From Paraspadella gotoi (lineage: Eukaryota > Chaetognatha): a stretch of DNA of 64,000 nt. The DNA is taken from positions 27,380,839 through 27,444,838 of the forward strand of contig CM119265.1 in NCBI GenBank assembly GCA_051294375.1, given 5' to 3'. Of this stretch, positions 46,918-59,270 are shown piece by piece. The position numbers and the translations under genes are program-made. Position 1 is the stretch's first letter. Each line of letters begins with the position of its first letter. Under the pieces are notes generated by a model, which was not told the DNA's origin, did no database searches, and saw only the letters and a program-made list of their open reading frames with translations.

Positions 46918-47598
46918 ACAAGTTTGAGCAAACAATGTCGGATCTGCCCACGATCGGTAATTAATTAATCAATAATTAATTAATTCAAGTTAATTAATTA
47001 ATCAAATTAATTTGATTAATTAATTAATTCAAGTTAATTAATTAATTAATCAAATTAATTTGATCCAAAATATTTGTTTTAATTATTTAATTGACTGATT
47101 AATTAATTATTGATTAATTAATTGACTAATTTATTAAGTAACTGATTAATTATTTGATTAATTAATACATCTTGCGTTTACATTTAATATAAAAAGAAAA
47201 AGAAGCATAATCAAATAGTGAAACAGGTTTTTTGTTTTTTACCATTTAAACTCATTTCCACTCAAACGATTCCATCGAAACTTGATTTCCAGCTTAATCA
47301 CACACTTTCCTACCCCTCATAAAAAATTTCATTCCAATCCATCCATCCAATCACGAGTAATTGGTGTTTTTTGCTAAGTTGGGACGGATGGACAGACAGA
47401 CAGACGGACAAACGAATAGACAGACGGATGGATGGACGGACCTAATTTTTTAAAAATAATTTATCATAATTCGATGTTCTGACATTGTATATAAGGTGGA
47501 GATGCTCCGACAAGATTGAGGGGGCAGACCTGACGGACCGACAAGTGAATTTATAGAGCTAGAAGATCTCCTATTTATAAGCAGATATCGCCGACTTA
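46918..47598 (+). mobile_element. HINE/Helitron-like element, longer copy with degraded hairpin
   Basis: 5' word ACAAGTTTGAGCAAACAATG then TCGGATCTGCCC at 46918. The interior is ATTAA-rich. GACAGACAGACGGACAAACG begins near 47390, GACGGACCGACAAGTG near 47530, and the end is GCAGATATCGCCGACTTAAA, a damaged form of the 50938 hairpin. Confidence 0.6.
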
Positions 47599-50500
47599 AA
47601 AAAAAAGTCAACCTTAATAAATATTACGTAATTACTTGGTAGAACATAGAGAGGTATAGACAGTGGCAACTGAAGATTTTTTTTTTTTTATTGTTTCTTT
47701 TATTTTTCTTTTTTTTGTTTTCTTTCTTATCTTCTTTCTGTATTTTTATTGCTCTATTGCTTTCTTTTTCCTCCCAATTTATTTTCTTTTATTTCTTTAT
47801 AGCTTCTGTTATTTCTATGACTTTTCGAAGTCGTTTCACAAAGTCGATGGACGAGAGGCCAAAAAATAACAATGAACTTTTTCAAAAAAAAAAGATAATG
47901 TGACGTCAAACAGTTGAAAATGTACATTTAAATGAGTTTATAGTTATACGTTTATGGTTACATAAAAGACATAAAATGACATCAAATACAACAAATAACA
48001 ACTAATAACAACAAATAACAATCGAAATGTCCTCTGTTATGATATATAAATGATATCAAATGACATCAATGACATATCAAATGACGGTTTCAATATATGT
48101 CAAATTCGTTCAATGAAATGAAATCTCGCGTCAAGTTTTTCTCTCTAAGATATTTTTTTATATATATCCATTTAAATTATTTCTCTTTCCTTTTTTAATA
48201 TTTACTTCTTGCTTATTTTCCTCTTTTCCTCTCTTTTTTACTATCTCAGGAAGTCAAAACGCATGAGAAATATTGAAGGAGTAAATCATGACATCTCTCT
48301 CCCATGTCCAGAATCCATCAATCCCTATCAGCTATACTCCAAATTCAAACATTTGCTGGATTTTCCCCCCGCCGTTCATCCATGGAAGCGTCATGGAGGA
48401 ACGTCATACCGGATCTCTCTCTCATCTCATCACTCTTCTCATCTCTTCTCCTTCTTCACTCTCTCTCTCTTCCAATTTGTTGAAATTTTTAATATCACAT
48501 TAACATGCAGAGTAAACAACAAACTTACAAATCTTCCTCTTTATGTCTTAAAAAAAAAACGAAATTTGAATAATATATGAGTGCAAAAACAAATTTGCAA
48601 TCATAAAGGCGATATTGAAAACGGAGAAAGATTACATTTTCATGCATACAATAACCAGTAGATGAATGCACCACAGAAAGAAGAGACACCTAATCTCTCT
48701 CTCTTATCAATATCTCTATCATCTACCAATCTCTCTCTCTCTCCATTATTATATCAATATTAATAAATATACTCTAATAAAAAATTGTCCTTTTAATACC
48801 TTCATTTTAAAAATTATTTGTATTTTCCACTGTTACTATTGTAACATTTGCTCGTGAACAATGTTACTGTTTAAATATTAATATACTTTCAATCAAGATC
48901 AAATTTCTCTCTCTCCTCCTATCTCTCCATCTCTTCCTCTACTTACTCCATCTCCCCGCGCTCCCCTCTCTCTCTATGACCTACTCATCTCTCCTCCCAA
49001 TTTTTCAGAGATAACAGCATTGAAATTATTGTTGTTTCTCTCGATGGCGAGTGAGAAGAGAGTATGAGAGAGAGAGAGAGGAGAAGAGTCAACGCTCAAC
49101 GACCGATCGATGTATCGAAAAAAAGTAATATTCATACTACATATACAGCATGAATATTAGTGTATTCCTGCCGCTGTTTCTTGGAAGAGACTTCCCTCCT
49201 CCCAAGTAGTGTGATGGGAGGAAGAGAGAGAAGGAGAGAAGAGAGAGGGGAAAGAGAGAGAGAGAGAACGCAAGAAGTAAGAGAAGGATGGAGATGAAGA
49301 GAAAACGAGGATGGGAGGGAGAGAGAGAAATAAGAAAGAGAAAGTAATAGTATTGGGAGGAGAGAGATAGGAAGTAGAGATTAGTTGGTTGAAAGAGAGA
49401 GATGAGAGAGAAGGTGTAGAGGAGTTAAGAGAAAGAGAGAGAAAAAGAGAGAGAAGAGAGAAAGACATGAGGAGGTGATATTTATATTGCTTGTTGGTTT
49501 TTTTCTAACTGTTTTTCTTTCATTATTTTATCTTAAGCAACTCAACAGAGTTTTTTATATCCCTGAATTCTAACTCGATTCGAAAGAAATGGTTCAAACC
49601 AAGAATGTGGCAACGGTATGGATATAGGATATGATAAATAGGATAGATAAAGAGATAAATATAATTGGCAATTGGGATGTGATAACGGATTGTGAAAGGA
49701 AATATTTAGGTGGGTATAAATGTGTTGGGTTAGATTTCCAAAGAGAATGGCAGCGTAATGGTGAGATCAAACGGAGTATGAACACAGGGTGAGTGCACCA
49801 ATGAGCAAAAAGGGTGACTATATAGGACCGGAAACGGTTGAAAAAACTAAAGTTCTCATCAAATAATATGATTAAAAAGAGTGATTGATTAGAGAAAAAA
49901 ATATTGGAAAAATAAAAAAATAATTTTAAAAAATATTTCTATTAATAATAGCGCACGGAAGACATTATTAAAGAATATTTATTACTATATTTAATTTTTC
50001 AATTTTTTTATAATGATCTGATTAGAAGCTATTAAAAGATTATATAAAAGTTATAATACAAATTTTAAATTTTTTTTGTTTTATTGATAAAGATTAAAAA
50101 AATTGATAACCAATTTAGCCAATGATGATGATGAGATGATTTTTTCTAAAAACGTTTTTTTCTGTTTTTTAACCAATTTCTTGTCAAAATTTTCAAAAAT
50201 TGTAGTACCTAACTTCATTTAACTTTTCAAGCTCTATAGGAATCCGTTTCTTAAAAACCTATTTTTTTTTTTAAATTTTTGACATTTGTTATAATATTAA
50301 TAAATATTTAAATAGCTTCAGTGCAACAATCCAATGAACTAATCAAAAAGTTGCATTGAAATATCGATTTAGAATAAAGAAAAAAGGAATTTTTTTGAAG
50401 AGAATTAAAATGTTTATAATAAAAGTGTTAATTTTGGCCTCGCTCTTAGTGGCTATGGTGAAGGGGTGTACAAGGGTGGAAGATTGTAAGACACTAGGTT

Positions 50501-50710
50501 ACATAAATGTTGGTTGAAATGGCAACAGGGTCGTGGAAAGTCGTGGTGTAGATGGATGGCGGTTAGTTGAGAGTCATGACTCACCGCTGAGTGAGTAGAG
50601 CGTCAGAGGCTGCCACGCCCACACGGGGATGGCAATCCACTGTGGTGAGATGAATTGAGCAAAAATGACTTCAATTAGGAATTCGACAATCAAAAAAGGG
50701 AAAAGATATC
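47350..50710. repeat. Second duplicated block, copy 1
   Basis: Starts AATCACGAGTAATTGGTGTT, the same words that begin copy 2 right after the gap at 50711-50735, and ends at the gap's left edge. It is similar throughout to 50736-53554 but with frequent small insertions. It contains CT/GA arrays and AT-rich sequence. No gene is recognised. Confidence 0.88.
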
Positions 50711-50735
50711 NNNNNNNNNNNNNNNNNNNNNNNNN

Positions 50736-50969
50736 AATCACGAGTAATTGGTGTTTTTTGCTAAGTTGGGATGGATGGACAGACAGACAGACGGACAAAC
50801 GGATAGACAGACGGACGGATGGACGGACCTCATTTTTTTAAAATAATTTATCATAATTCGATGTTCTGACATGATATAAGTGAATGCCCGACAAGATTGA
50901 GGGGGCAGACCGACGGACCGACAAAGTGAATTATAGAGTCGGGATCTGCTAATAAGCAGACCCGACTAA
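50736..50969 (+). mobile_element. HINE/Helitron-like element, 3' part with intact hairpin
   Basis: ACGG/ACAG tetranucleotide tract (50770-50830), CGACGGACCGACAAAGTG, then hairpin GTCGGGATCTGCT/AGCAGACCCGAC (50938-50966) immediately followed by CTAA. It starts at the 25-N gap and is the second copy of the 3' end at 47350-47598. Confidence 0.62.
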
Positions 50970-51685
50970 AAAAAAAGTCACCTTCAATAAATATTCTTTA
51001 CTGTAGAAACTAGAGAGGTACAGTTGGCATCGAAGTTTTTTTATTTTTATTTTTCTTTTATTTTCTTTTTTTTGTTTTCTTTTCTTCTCTTTCTGTTTTT
51101 TTATGCTCTTTCTTCTTTTTTCCCCCATTTATTTTCTTTTATTTTCTTTTCTTTATTTCTCATGACTTTTCGAAGTCTTCACAAGTCGATGGACTGAAGC
51201 CAAAAAAATAAAACAAGACTTTTTCAAAAAAAAAAGAATAAATGACGTCAAACAGTTTGAAATGACATTAAATGAGTTTAAATTACGTTTAGTTACATAA
51301 AATGACATAAAATGACATCAAATAACAACAAATAACAACAAATAACAACAAATAACATCAAATGTCCTCTTATGATATAAAATGATATCAAATGACATCA
51401 AATGACATCAAATGACGTTTCAATTATGTCAAATCGTTCAAAAATGAATCTCGCGTCAAGTTTTCCTCTAAGATATTTTTTAATATTATCCATTTAATAT
51501 TTCTCATTTCCTTTTTATAATTTACTCTTTGCTTATTTCCTCTTTTCCTCTTTTCTCTTCTCGGGTCAAACGCATGAGAATTTGAGAGTAAACATCTCTC
51601 TCTCTGTCAGGCCACCCAATCTCGCTCTCAATTCAACATCTTGCTGGTTTTCGCCGTTCATGGAAGCGTCATGGAGGAACGTAAT

Positions 51686-51722
<37 letters not shown>

Positions 51723-52023
51723 NNNNNNNNNNNNNNNNNNNNNNNNNNNNNNNNNNNNNNNNNNNNNNNNNNNNNNNNNNNNNNNNNNNNNNNNNNNNNN
51801 NNNNNNNNNNNNNNNNNNNNNNNNNNNNNNNNNNNNNNNNNNNNNNNNNNNNNNNNNNNNNNNNNNNNNNNNNNNNNNNNNNNNNNNNNAAAAAAAAAAC
51901 GAAAACAATTGAAATATGAGGCAAAACAAATTTGCAACAAAAGGACGATGATGAAAACGGAGAAAGATTACATTTCCTGCTACAATAAACCAAGTAGATG
52001 AATGCAAACAGAAGAGGACCTCC

Positions 52024-52060
<37 letters not shown>

Positions 52061-52421
52061 NNNNNNNNNNNNNNNNNNNNNNNNNNNNNNNNNNNNNNNN
52101 NNNNNNNNNNNNNNNNNNNNNNNNNNNNNNNNNNNNTCACCGTCCACCTATTTACTTTCTGGCGTCTCTCATTCTCTCTGCTCTCTCTCTCTTCTCTCTC
52201 TCTCTCGTCTCTCTCCGCAACACACTTTGGAAGCTGTAAAAGAAGGCGAACATAAATCGCGAGAATGGAATACCTTTGTTCGTACATCGGTCGGGGTTGG
52301 TTGAGAGAAAAAACGATGGAGGGAGGGAGAGAGAGAAAAAGAGAAAGAGAAAGAAATAGATGGAGAGAGAGAGATAGGAAGAGAGATAGTGTGAAAGAGA
52401 GAGAGAGAGAGAGTGAGAGAG

Positions 52422-52452
<31 letters not shown>

Positions 52453-53554
52453 GAAAGACATGAAGGGGTGAAATATTGCTGTGGGTTTTCACGTTTTCTC
52501 GACTTCTCGGTTTTTATTGAACTAACTCGATCGAAAGAAAATGGCAACAAGTTGTGGCAACGGTTGGTGGTATGGTAATAGGGATGGTAAAGGATAATAA
52601 TATGGCAATGGGAGTGATAACGGATGGTGAAATGGAAATATAGGTGATAATGTGTGGTTAGATTTCCAAAGAGATGGCACGGTATGGTGAGATCAAAGCG
52701 GAGGTGGACCAGGGTGGTGCCATGGCAAAAAGGGTGGCTATTAGGCCGGAACAGGTTGAAAACTAGAAGTTCTCTCAAATAAATAATGATAAAGTGATTG
52801 TTAGAGAATATGAAAATAAAAATAATTTTAAAAAATTATCTTATTAATAAGCGCACGGAAGCATTTAAAGATTATTTTATTACTATATATAATTTTTCAA
52901 TTTTTTTTAATGGATTCTGATAGAGCTTTAAAAGTTAGATAAAGGTTATTAATACAAATTTTTAAATTTTTTTTGTTTTATTGATAAAGATTTTAAAAAA
53001 TTATAAAATTTAGCCAATGATGATGATGATGATGATTTTTTAACGTTTTTTCTGTTTTTAACCAATTTCTTGTCAAAATTTTCAAAAATTGTAGTACTAA
53101 CTTTCATTTAACTTTTCAAGCTCTATAGGAATCCGTTCTTAAAAACTATTTTTTTTTTTAAATTTTTGACATTTGTTATATATTAATAAATATTTAAAAG
53201 CTTCAGTGCAACAATCCAATGAACTAATTCAAAAAGTTGCATTGAAAATCGATTTAGTAATAGAAGGAAAAAAGGAATTTTTTTGAGAGAATTAAAAGTT
53301 ATAAAAAGTGTTCAATTTTGGCCCGCCTTAGTGGCTATGGTGAGGGGTGACAAGGGTGGAAGAGAAGACACCAGGGGTTACAAAAGTTGGTGAAATGGCA
53401 ACAGGGCGGGAAAGTCGTGGTGAGATGGTATTAAGTGTAGTCTGGAGTGGTGAGATGGCGTCAGAGGCTGCACGGATGATAGGATGGCAATCCTAGTGGT
53501 GAGATTGGCAAAAATGACTTCATTGGAAATCGACAAATCAAGGAAAAGATCCAA
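50736..53554. repeat. Second duplicated block, copy 2
   Basis: Partner of 47350-50710, in the same order and orientation. It has two gaps (51723-51889 and 52061-52136) where copy 1 is continuous. It includes shared words such as AATCGATTTAG and GCTTCAGTGCAACAATCCAA. No gene is recognised. Confidence 0.88.
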
Positions 53555-53699
53555 AAATACATTGAAAGGAAAGAGGAGTCAAAGAGAGGAGAATAAATGA
53601 AGGAAATATTAAATAGAAAAATGTTAAGAAAATAAAGGAAAAAGTAATTAATTAGGAAAAATACTTACATGGAAAATGTAAGTATGAAATTAAAATTAA

Positions 53700-54245
53700 A
53701 AAATTAAGAAATTAAAAAAAAACATGAATAGAATATGAGAAGAAAAAAGGGTGTTAGAAAATGACAAAAAATGTAAGAATAATATGAGAAGGAGACAAAA
53801 AGATGTAAGAATGTGAGAAAAAGACAAAAAGAGATAAGAACATAAGAACAAGGAGACAAAAATAGATAAGAATGTGAGAAGGAGACAAAAAGAGATAAGA
53901 ACATGAGAAGGAAAAAAAAAGAGAATGTGAGAAGGAGACAAAAAGAGATAACAATGTGAGAAGAAGACAAAAAGAGATTGGAATGTGAGAAGGAGACAAA
54001 AAGAGATAAGAATGTGAGAAGGAGACAAAAAAGATTGGCATGTGAGAAGGATACAAAAAGAGATAAGAATGTGAGAAGGAGACAAAGAGAGACACCAGAA
54101 TGTGAGAAGGAGACAAAAAGAGATAAGAAGCATGAGAAGGAGAGCAAAAAGAGATAAGAATGTGAGACCAGGAGACAAAGAGAGACAAGAGTGTGAGAAG
54201 GAGACAAAATACGAGATAAGAATGTGAGAAGGAGAAACACCCAAT
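53700..54245. repeat. Minisatellite of GAATGTGAGAAGGAGACAAA units
   Basis: Degenerate units of about 30 bp (AAAGAGATAAGAATGTGAGA then AGGAGACA) repeated about 15 times. The minus Leu/Phe/Ser frames (FVSFSHSYLF) are repeat translations, not genes. Confidence 0.85.
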
Positions 54246-54421
54246 TAAAGAAAAGAGGAAGCATCGTTCGGCTGTCGATGTCGCTTTAATTTTTTTTCTC
54301 CTAAAATATGTTTGGACTCGGCGAAGGTCGGCGACAGCACACTCTCTCATCGTCTCTCCTCTCTCTACTCTCCTCTTCCCTCTCCTCTCTCTTCTCTCCG
54401 TTCCCTTCCTCTCTTACGCAG

Positions 54422-54634
54422 GTAAACACGAGTTATTTATAAACTCGTGGAAGACGCCAGCCTTGACTGAAGGCGAATCGGCCGGTCCCGAATTCCTCGT
54501 CGTTCGTCGTCGTCCGTCGTCGTCGTCGTCATCATCGTCGTTATTTTCGTCGTCGTCGTCTTCGTCGTCATCAATGTCATCGTTGATGCTTCTTCCTTCC
54601 CAAACTTTTCTATGCAAATGGAACAAAAAAGCGT
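54422..54634 (+). CDS. Candidate exon, open frame after a long pyrimidine tract
   Basis: A 75-bp CT-rich tract ends CTTACGCAG. After it, entering in phase 1, a frame is open to a stop at about 54634. It reads KHELFINSWKTPALTEGESA then GPEFLVVRRR, a Ser run from TCG/TCA repeats, then LLPSQTFLCKWNKKA. The non-repeat part has protein-like composition. The opposite strand is also open here, and CT tracts are common in this window, so the acceptor is weak evidence. It might belong to the Ig gene, but I see no domain signature. Confidence 0.2.
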
Positions 54635-54659
54635 GAGTGACCTCAACTGCTGTCGATAT

Positions 54660-54800
54660 AAGAGGAAAAGGGAGGAAAAGGGAGGAAACGGGAGGAAAAG
54701 GGAGGAAAAGGGAGGAAAAGAGAGGAAAAGGGAGCAAAAGGGAGGAAAAGGGCGGAAAATGAAGGAAAAGAGAGGAAAAGAGAGGAAATGGAGGAAAGAA
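54660..54800. repeat. (GGGAGGAAAA)n minisatellite
   Basis: Decamers GGAGGAAAAG repeated about 12 times. Confidence 0.85.
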
Positions 54801-54927
54801 TTAAGGAAAAGATGAAAAGGAAAATTATGGGAAAAAATGGACAAAAAGAGTCGAAAAGGGCAGAAAAAATCGAGCACAGGGGAAGAAAAAGGTCATGTGA
54901 AATAAATATAAAATATAAAATAAAATA

Positions 54928-54959
54928 ACAAGTTTGAGCAAACAATGTCGGATCTGCCT
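54928..54959 (+). mobile_element. HINE/Helitron-like element, 5' end fragment
   Basis: ACAAGTTTGAGCAAACAATG then TCGGATCTGCCT, identical to the start at 46918 except for the last base. No matching 3' hairpin was seen downstream. Confidence 0.5.
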
Positions 54960-55129
54960 ACATTAATTAAGCGGTAGTAAGCTAATCCGATGATAAATCA
55001 CGATAACTTTCAATTTGTGATCTTAACAGATCATAACAAATCGTAACATTACAAATCAAAACAGACTTAATAAATATATAAAGAAATATATAAATCAATT
55101 GATAAATAAATGGAAAATTAAAAGTGATA

Positions 55130-55610
55130 TCCAATAGAGAATAGGAAAAGAAGGGAAAAAAAAACAGAGAACAAAATAAAAGAAAGGGAAAGAAAAAAGG
55201 AAAAGAGAAAGGACAATAGAGAAAAAATAAAAGAGAAAAACAAGGAGAAGAAAAAAAACAAGGGAGGAAAATTGAAAAGGAGGGAAAGGAGAGAAGGAAA
55301 GGAAAGAACAAAGGAAAGAAAAAGAGAAAAAGGAAGAAAGAAAAAGAAAAAAGGAAAAAAGAAAAAAAACAAAAGAACAAAGAAAAGAAAAAAAAGAAAA
55401 AAAAGAAAAAAAAGAAAAAAGAAAAAAAGGAAAAGAGAAAGGACAATAGAAAAAAAATAAAATAAAAAAACAGGGAGAAGAAATGAAAAGTAGGGAAAGA
55501 GAAAAAGAACAAAGGAAGAAAGAAAAAAAAAGAACAAAGGAAAGAAAAAAGAAAAAGGAAGGAAAGAAAAAGAGAAAAAGAACAAAGGAAAGAAAAAAGA
55601 AAAAAAAAAA
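55130..55610. repeat. A/G low-complexity tract
   Basis: GAAAAAGAAAAAAGG sequence with partial repetition (GGAAAAGAGAAAGGACAATAGA at about 55199 and 55430). No gene. Confidence 0.8.
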
Positions 55611-55758
55611 GATGGAGGCGTCGATCTGCCAATAGAATCTGCAAAGGGATCGAATTTTGATGGAAATCGAGATTTTGGAGAAGGGGGGAGGAGAAGGGGG
55701 ATGGTAGGAGGTGGTGAGTTGAGGTGGGGGTGGTTGGAGGTGGGTGAAGAAGTCGTCG

Positions 55759-55930
55759 GGCTCTCTTTTCCCAGAGTGCCCCATTTCTGTTCCTTCAATT
55801 GGTTTTAATTTCATTATCCTAACCCCTAAACTTAAATCTTAACGTCAACCCTTTAACCTAATATTTAAGTCGTAGAATTAATTTAGTTCAAAATTTAATC
55901 TGGAATGGGGGGTTCTGAGAAAATAAGGCC
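55759..55930 (+). mobile_element. MITE family M1, copy 3 (172 bp)
   Basis: Left terminus GGCTCTCTTTTCCCAGAGTG then CCCCATTTC; right terminus GAATGGGGGGTTCTGAGAAA then ATAAGGCC, inverted with few mismatches. The interior has ATCCTAACCCCTAAAC and CAACCCTTTAACC. No clear target duplication was seen. Confidence 0.68.
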
Positions 55931-56099
55931 GCGGATTGCATTGAAATAAAATAACTGATGGAGAAAGGAAAGGACGGGTAAGTGATAACCTTGCACGGGA
56001 AGAAAGAAGAGGGGAGGTGCGATAAAAAAGTAAGTGCGAACGGGTAAGTGGGAAGAGGGAGAAGTCGGGAGAATAAATGACTGACCCTATTTTTAGTCG

Positions 56100-56291
56100 G
56101 GGAAGTCGCGAAGAGGAGGAGGAGGAGGAGGAGGAGGAGGAGGAAGAGGAGGAGGAAGACTCATGAGTGATTATCGGTTATGGTTTTAGTTGGTCAAGAT
56201 AAAACATCGAACAAACTGGATGTAGATTATAATAAAACGGATATAAAACAGAATATGAAAACAGGGAACAATCTTGAGGGACAAGGTCACA

Positions 56292-56342
<51 letters not shown>

Positions 56343-58260
56343 ATATTGATTCTACTCTCATTTAAAAAAAACAAAAAACAAAAAGATAAATGAATGATGG
56401 TGGTGCTGGTTTCGACCGAGAGAGAAATGCCTTTTGTTTTGATAAAAAAAGTTTTGCATTGGAGTTTGAGCCAAACGTGCGAAGCCGTTTCCCTTGCTCG
56501 TGCTTATCTTCTCTTACTCTTTCTCTCTCTTCTTTTTTTTAAGCTTTTGTTTTGATTTCCTAACGAAAAAAAAACAATTGTGTTGGTATCTTTGCCTCTT
56601 GGTAGTGGAAAAATAGCTTCGGGGTTGGAAAATGAAGATGGGTTAAAGATAAGAAATGCTAGGTTTTTTAAGTTAATTTTGATGGAGGAACATTGACATT
56701 GTCATAACATTGACACAAGCATTAATTAAAAAAACAAGCACTATTGACCCTAGACTTGAGACAGAGGAGAGTACCTAGAAAAGTTTTTAATCCAAACTTT
56801 CTCGCAATCTAATTTATTGGGTCCCAAAAAAAGCTAAAAGAAAAAAAAATAAATAAAAAGAAAAGAAAGAAAAAAGCCGAAACCCGTTTGCTACTTTTTA
56901 AAATTCATTTTTGTTCTTTTATAATAAAGTTTTATTTATTTTCTTTTATATTCGTACTTCGTTTAAAAAAAAGTAATAACCATAAAAAAATCTTGTTTTT
57001 AGGAACCAAGTCGTACAATAAAGCCGAGAATTTTTCACGAAAAAACCGGAAACATTTTCCTTTTTTTTATCCAATTTTTTTTCTTTTTTTTTGACTCAAA
57101 ATTTTTACACCTTTTTTCTTTAATTTTCTATTTTCTATTTCCATTTGTCTCTTTCCCCTTTTCTCTTTCTTTTTTTCCTTTCCTTTTCTTTTCTATATTA
57201 TTTCTCTTTCTCGTTCCTTTTTATCCTTTTGTTTTTTTCCTTCTCTTTCATTTTTTCCTTCTCTTCCTTTACTTTTTTCTATTTCCCCCCCTCATTTTAA
57301 AATTTTTTTCTCTATTATTTTTTTTTCTTTTTTATTTTTCTAATTTTTTTTCCTCTTTTCTTTTTCCCTTCACTTTCCTATATCTTTTCCTTCTCTTTTC
57401 TTTATTTCTTCACTTTCCTTTTTTCCCTTCTCTTTTTTACTTTTTTTTACTTTCCTTCTTTTTTCAATTTCTTTCCTTCTTTTTTCTTTTCTTTTCCAAC
57501 CGACTGCGTTTTAATTTTATTTCCTCAGTCGTGATTTTCTGCCAACAAAAAAAAACTTTTCGTCTCCGTGAAACGAAAATTTGGGGGAAAATAGAAAGAA
57601 GAAAAAAAGAAAAGGAAAAAGACGAGGAAGAGGAAAAAGAAGAGAAAGAGAAGGAAAAAAGAGGAAAAGGAAGAGGCAGAGGATAAAGAGGAAGAGGCAG
57701 AGGAAACGGGAAGTCGAGTTTCGGGATAACCGAGTTCCGTTGTTTGTCGAACTCATTTCGTGTTGCGGTTGAGCCAAGGATTAGATTTCCCTTCTGCGGA
57801 TTCGTTGACTCTTTGCTTCCAGGTTTACGCAACTCATTTTGTCGATTAAGTTATGGAAGGACAAGATTTCTGGTTTAACAGTTTGTCGGTGCTGAAATAT
57901 TATGTAGAGGCTTGTGATATAATCAAAATTCAAATTTGTGTAATAATTATAATAAGCTTTCGGTTTAAAAGACTTATTGATGGTTATTTGAAAAATTTGT
58001 GAAACTAATTTTTTGTCAATGTTTTAAACTGCGATGAAAATGTTGCAAAGTTCTTAATTTGACAGTTTGTCGAGTCTTACTTTCAAATTTCTAAAACATA
58101 TTTATTGATAAAATTAAGAAAAGATAATTTGATTGGTTACAATTTAATTAACTTTTAAAATACAAATTTTTGTACAAAATTCTAGAAAGTGAAGAAAGTC
58201 TCGTAAGTCACCTGACTCTTAATTCCGTGAAATGACGAAATAAACCCAAAAAACGAATTT
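56100..58260. other. Non-coding AT-rich and pyrimidine stretch
   Basis: (GGA)n at 56114-56156, (CT)n at 56296-56339, pyrimidine low complexity 57060-57500, and GA-rich coding-like artefacts 57590-57710. A GC-richer piece at 57710-57830 has open frames on both strands without domain support. The rest is unique AT-rich sequence. Confidence 0.5.
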
Positions 58261-58271
58261 CTTTTTCGAAG

Positions 58272-58381
58272 GTCAAACTAGTTTATCGAACATTTACAAC
58301 GATTACGACGGAAGGATCGGATTTCTATGGCGAGTGACGTCGACGGTGACTCGTAAAGACGTGATGGAGTCTTGGCTGTGA
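58272..58381 (+). CDS. Candidate Ig-like exon fragment
   Basis: After an acceptor-like TTTTTCGAAG the frame reads QTSLSNIYNDYDGRIGFLWR then VTSTVTRKDVMESWL before a stop at 58379. The pattern of strand residues followed by R-V-T-S-T-V-T-R-K-D resembles the E-F region of Ig domains, where a cysteine should follow shortly but does not. A possible donor ACG|GTGACT at 58345 would end the exon in phase 0. It lies on the same strand as the Ig exons at 19 and 27 kb, so it could be a later exon of that gene, but no transcript evidence exists and the match is by eye only. Confidence 0.25.
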
Positions 58382-58442
58382 ATCAGTCGAGGAAGTGAAT
58401 TAGTCTTTGACGCGGAATCCCCCGTGATCCAGTCTCGGTTGT

Positions 58443-58683
58443 GAACTCTCGGCCGTGATTGTGTTTTCGTGAAAAACTCATGTAGGAGGCGAACTTGGCC
58501 TCACGCCCGTTTAGGCCAATGCAGAGTTCACGAATCATTCTGAGGAAAGCTTCTGANNNNNNNNNNGGTCAACTCTCGGCCGTGATTGTGTTTTCGTGAA
58601 AAACTCATGTTGGAGGCGAACTTGGCCTCGCGCCCGTTTAGGCCAATGCAGAGTTCACGAATCATTTTGAGGAAAGCTTCTGA
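58443..58683 (+). repeat. About 115-bp direct duplication around a 10-N gap
   Basis: 58443-58556 and 58567-58683 share ACTCTCGGCCGTGATTGTGT through GAGGAAAGCTTCTGA with about five differences. The gap lies exactly between them. Confidence 0.9.
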
Positions 58684-58785
58684 ACAGTGAGCAGTTCTCT
58701 GTCGTGTGAATCTCACTTAGCTGTGAACCTCTGTCAGTGAGTGACGTCGAAATCTCGACCCTCGGATCAGATTTATGTTTTTTGC

Positions 58786-58827
<42 letters not shown>

Positions 58828-58828
58828 A
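58786..58828 (+). repeat. (CGA)n microsatellite
   Basis: About 14 units, read as Thr in one frame. A degenerate ACGACG/GAAGAAG array continues to 58980. Confidence 0.92.
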
Positions 58829-59270
58829 AATTGACGAAACCTCATCCGATCCAATCTGGGTCTCTCCTCTCAATTGGCCACAAACAACAACGACGATGAA
58901 GACGACGACGACGACGACGACGAAGAAGAAGAAGCCGGAGATGAAAACGACGACGAGAAAGACGACCCCGACGACGAAAAAAAGAGGGAGGTACTTTTCT
59001 TTTCCGCCAATTAACTCGGGACGGATCTTCCCTTCCTCCCTTCCCCTTCCTCCTCCTCTTGTCCCTCTTTTAGACCTCTTTTCCTCCTTTTCTTCTCTCT
59101 TTTAGACCCTTCTCTCCTCTTCTCTTCCCCTCTTCTAGACCCTCCTCCTCCTCTTCCTCTTCCCCCTTTCTAGACTCCTCCGTCTCCTCTTATTGATCGA
59201 CTGTCCACTCCTCCACAAGCCTCTTCGGCCCCGTCCTTCTCCAATCTCTGCGCCACCGTCGTAAATCTTC

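Noticed and set aside
53696-54350. Minus ORFs up to 198 codons with repeated FVSFSHSYLF
   Set aside because: They follow the 30-bp GAATGTGAGAAGGAGAC minisatellite in three overlapping frames, so they are repeat translations.
55095-55814. Minus ORFs over 200 codons, Phe/Ser/Leu-rich
   Set aside because: Composition is that of the A/G tract on plus. The only non-repeat part belongs to a MITE end and flank.
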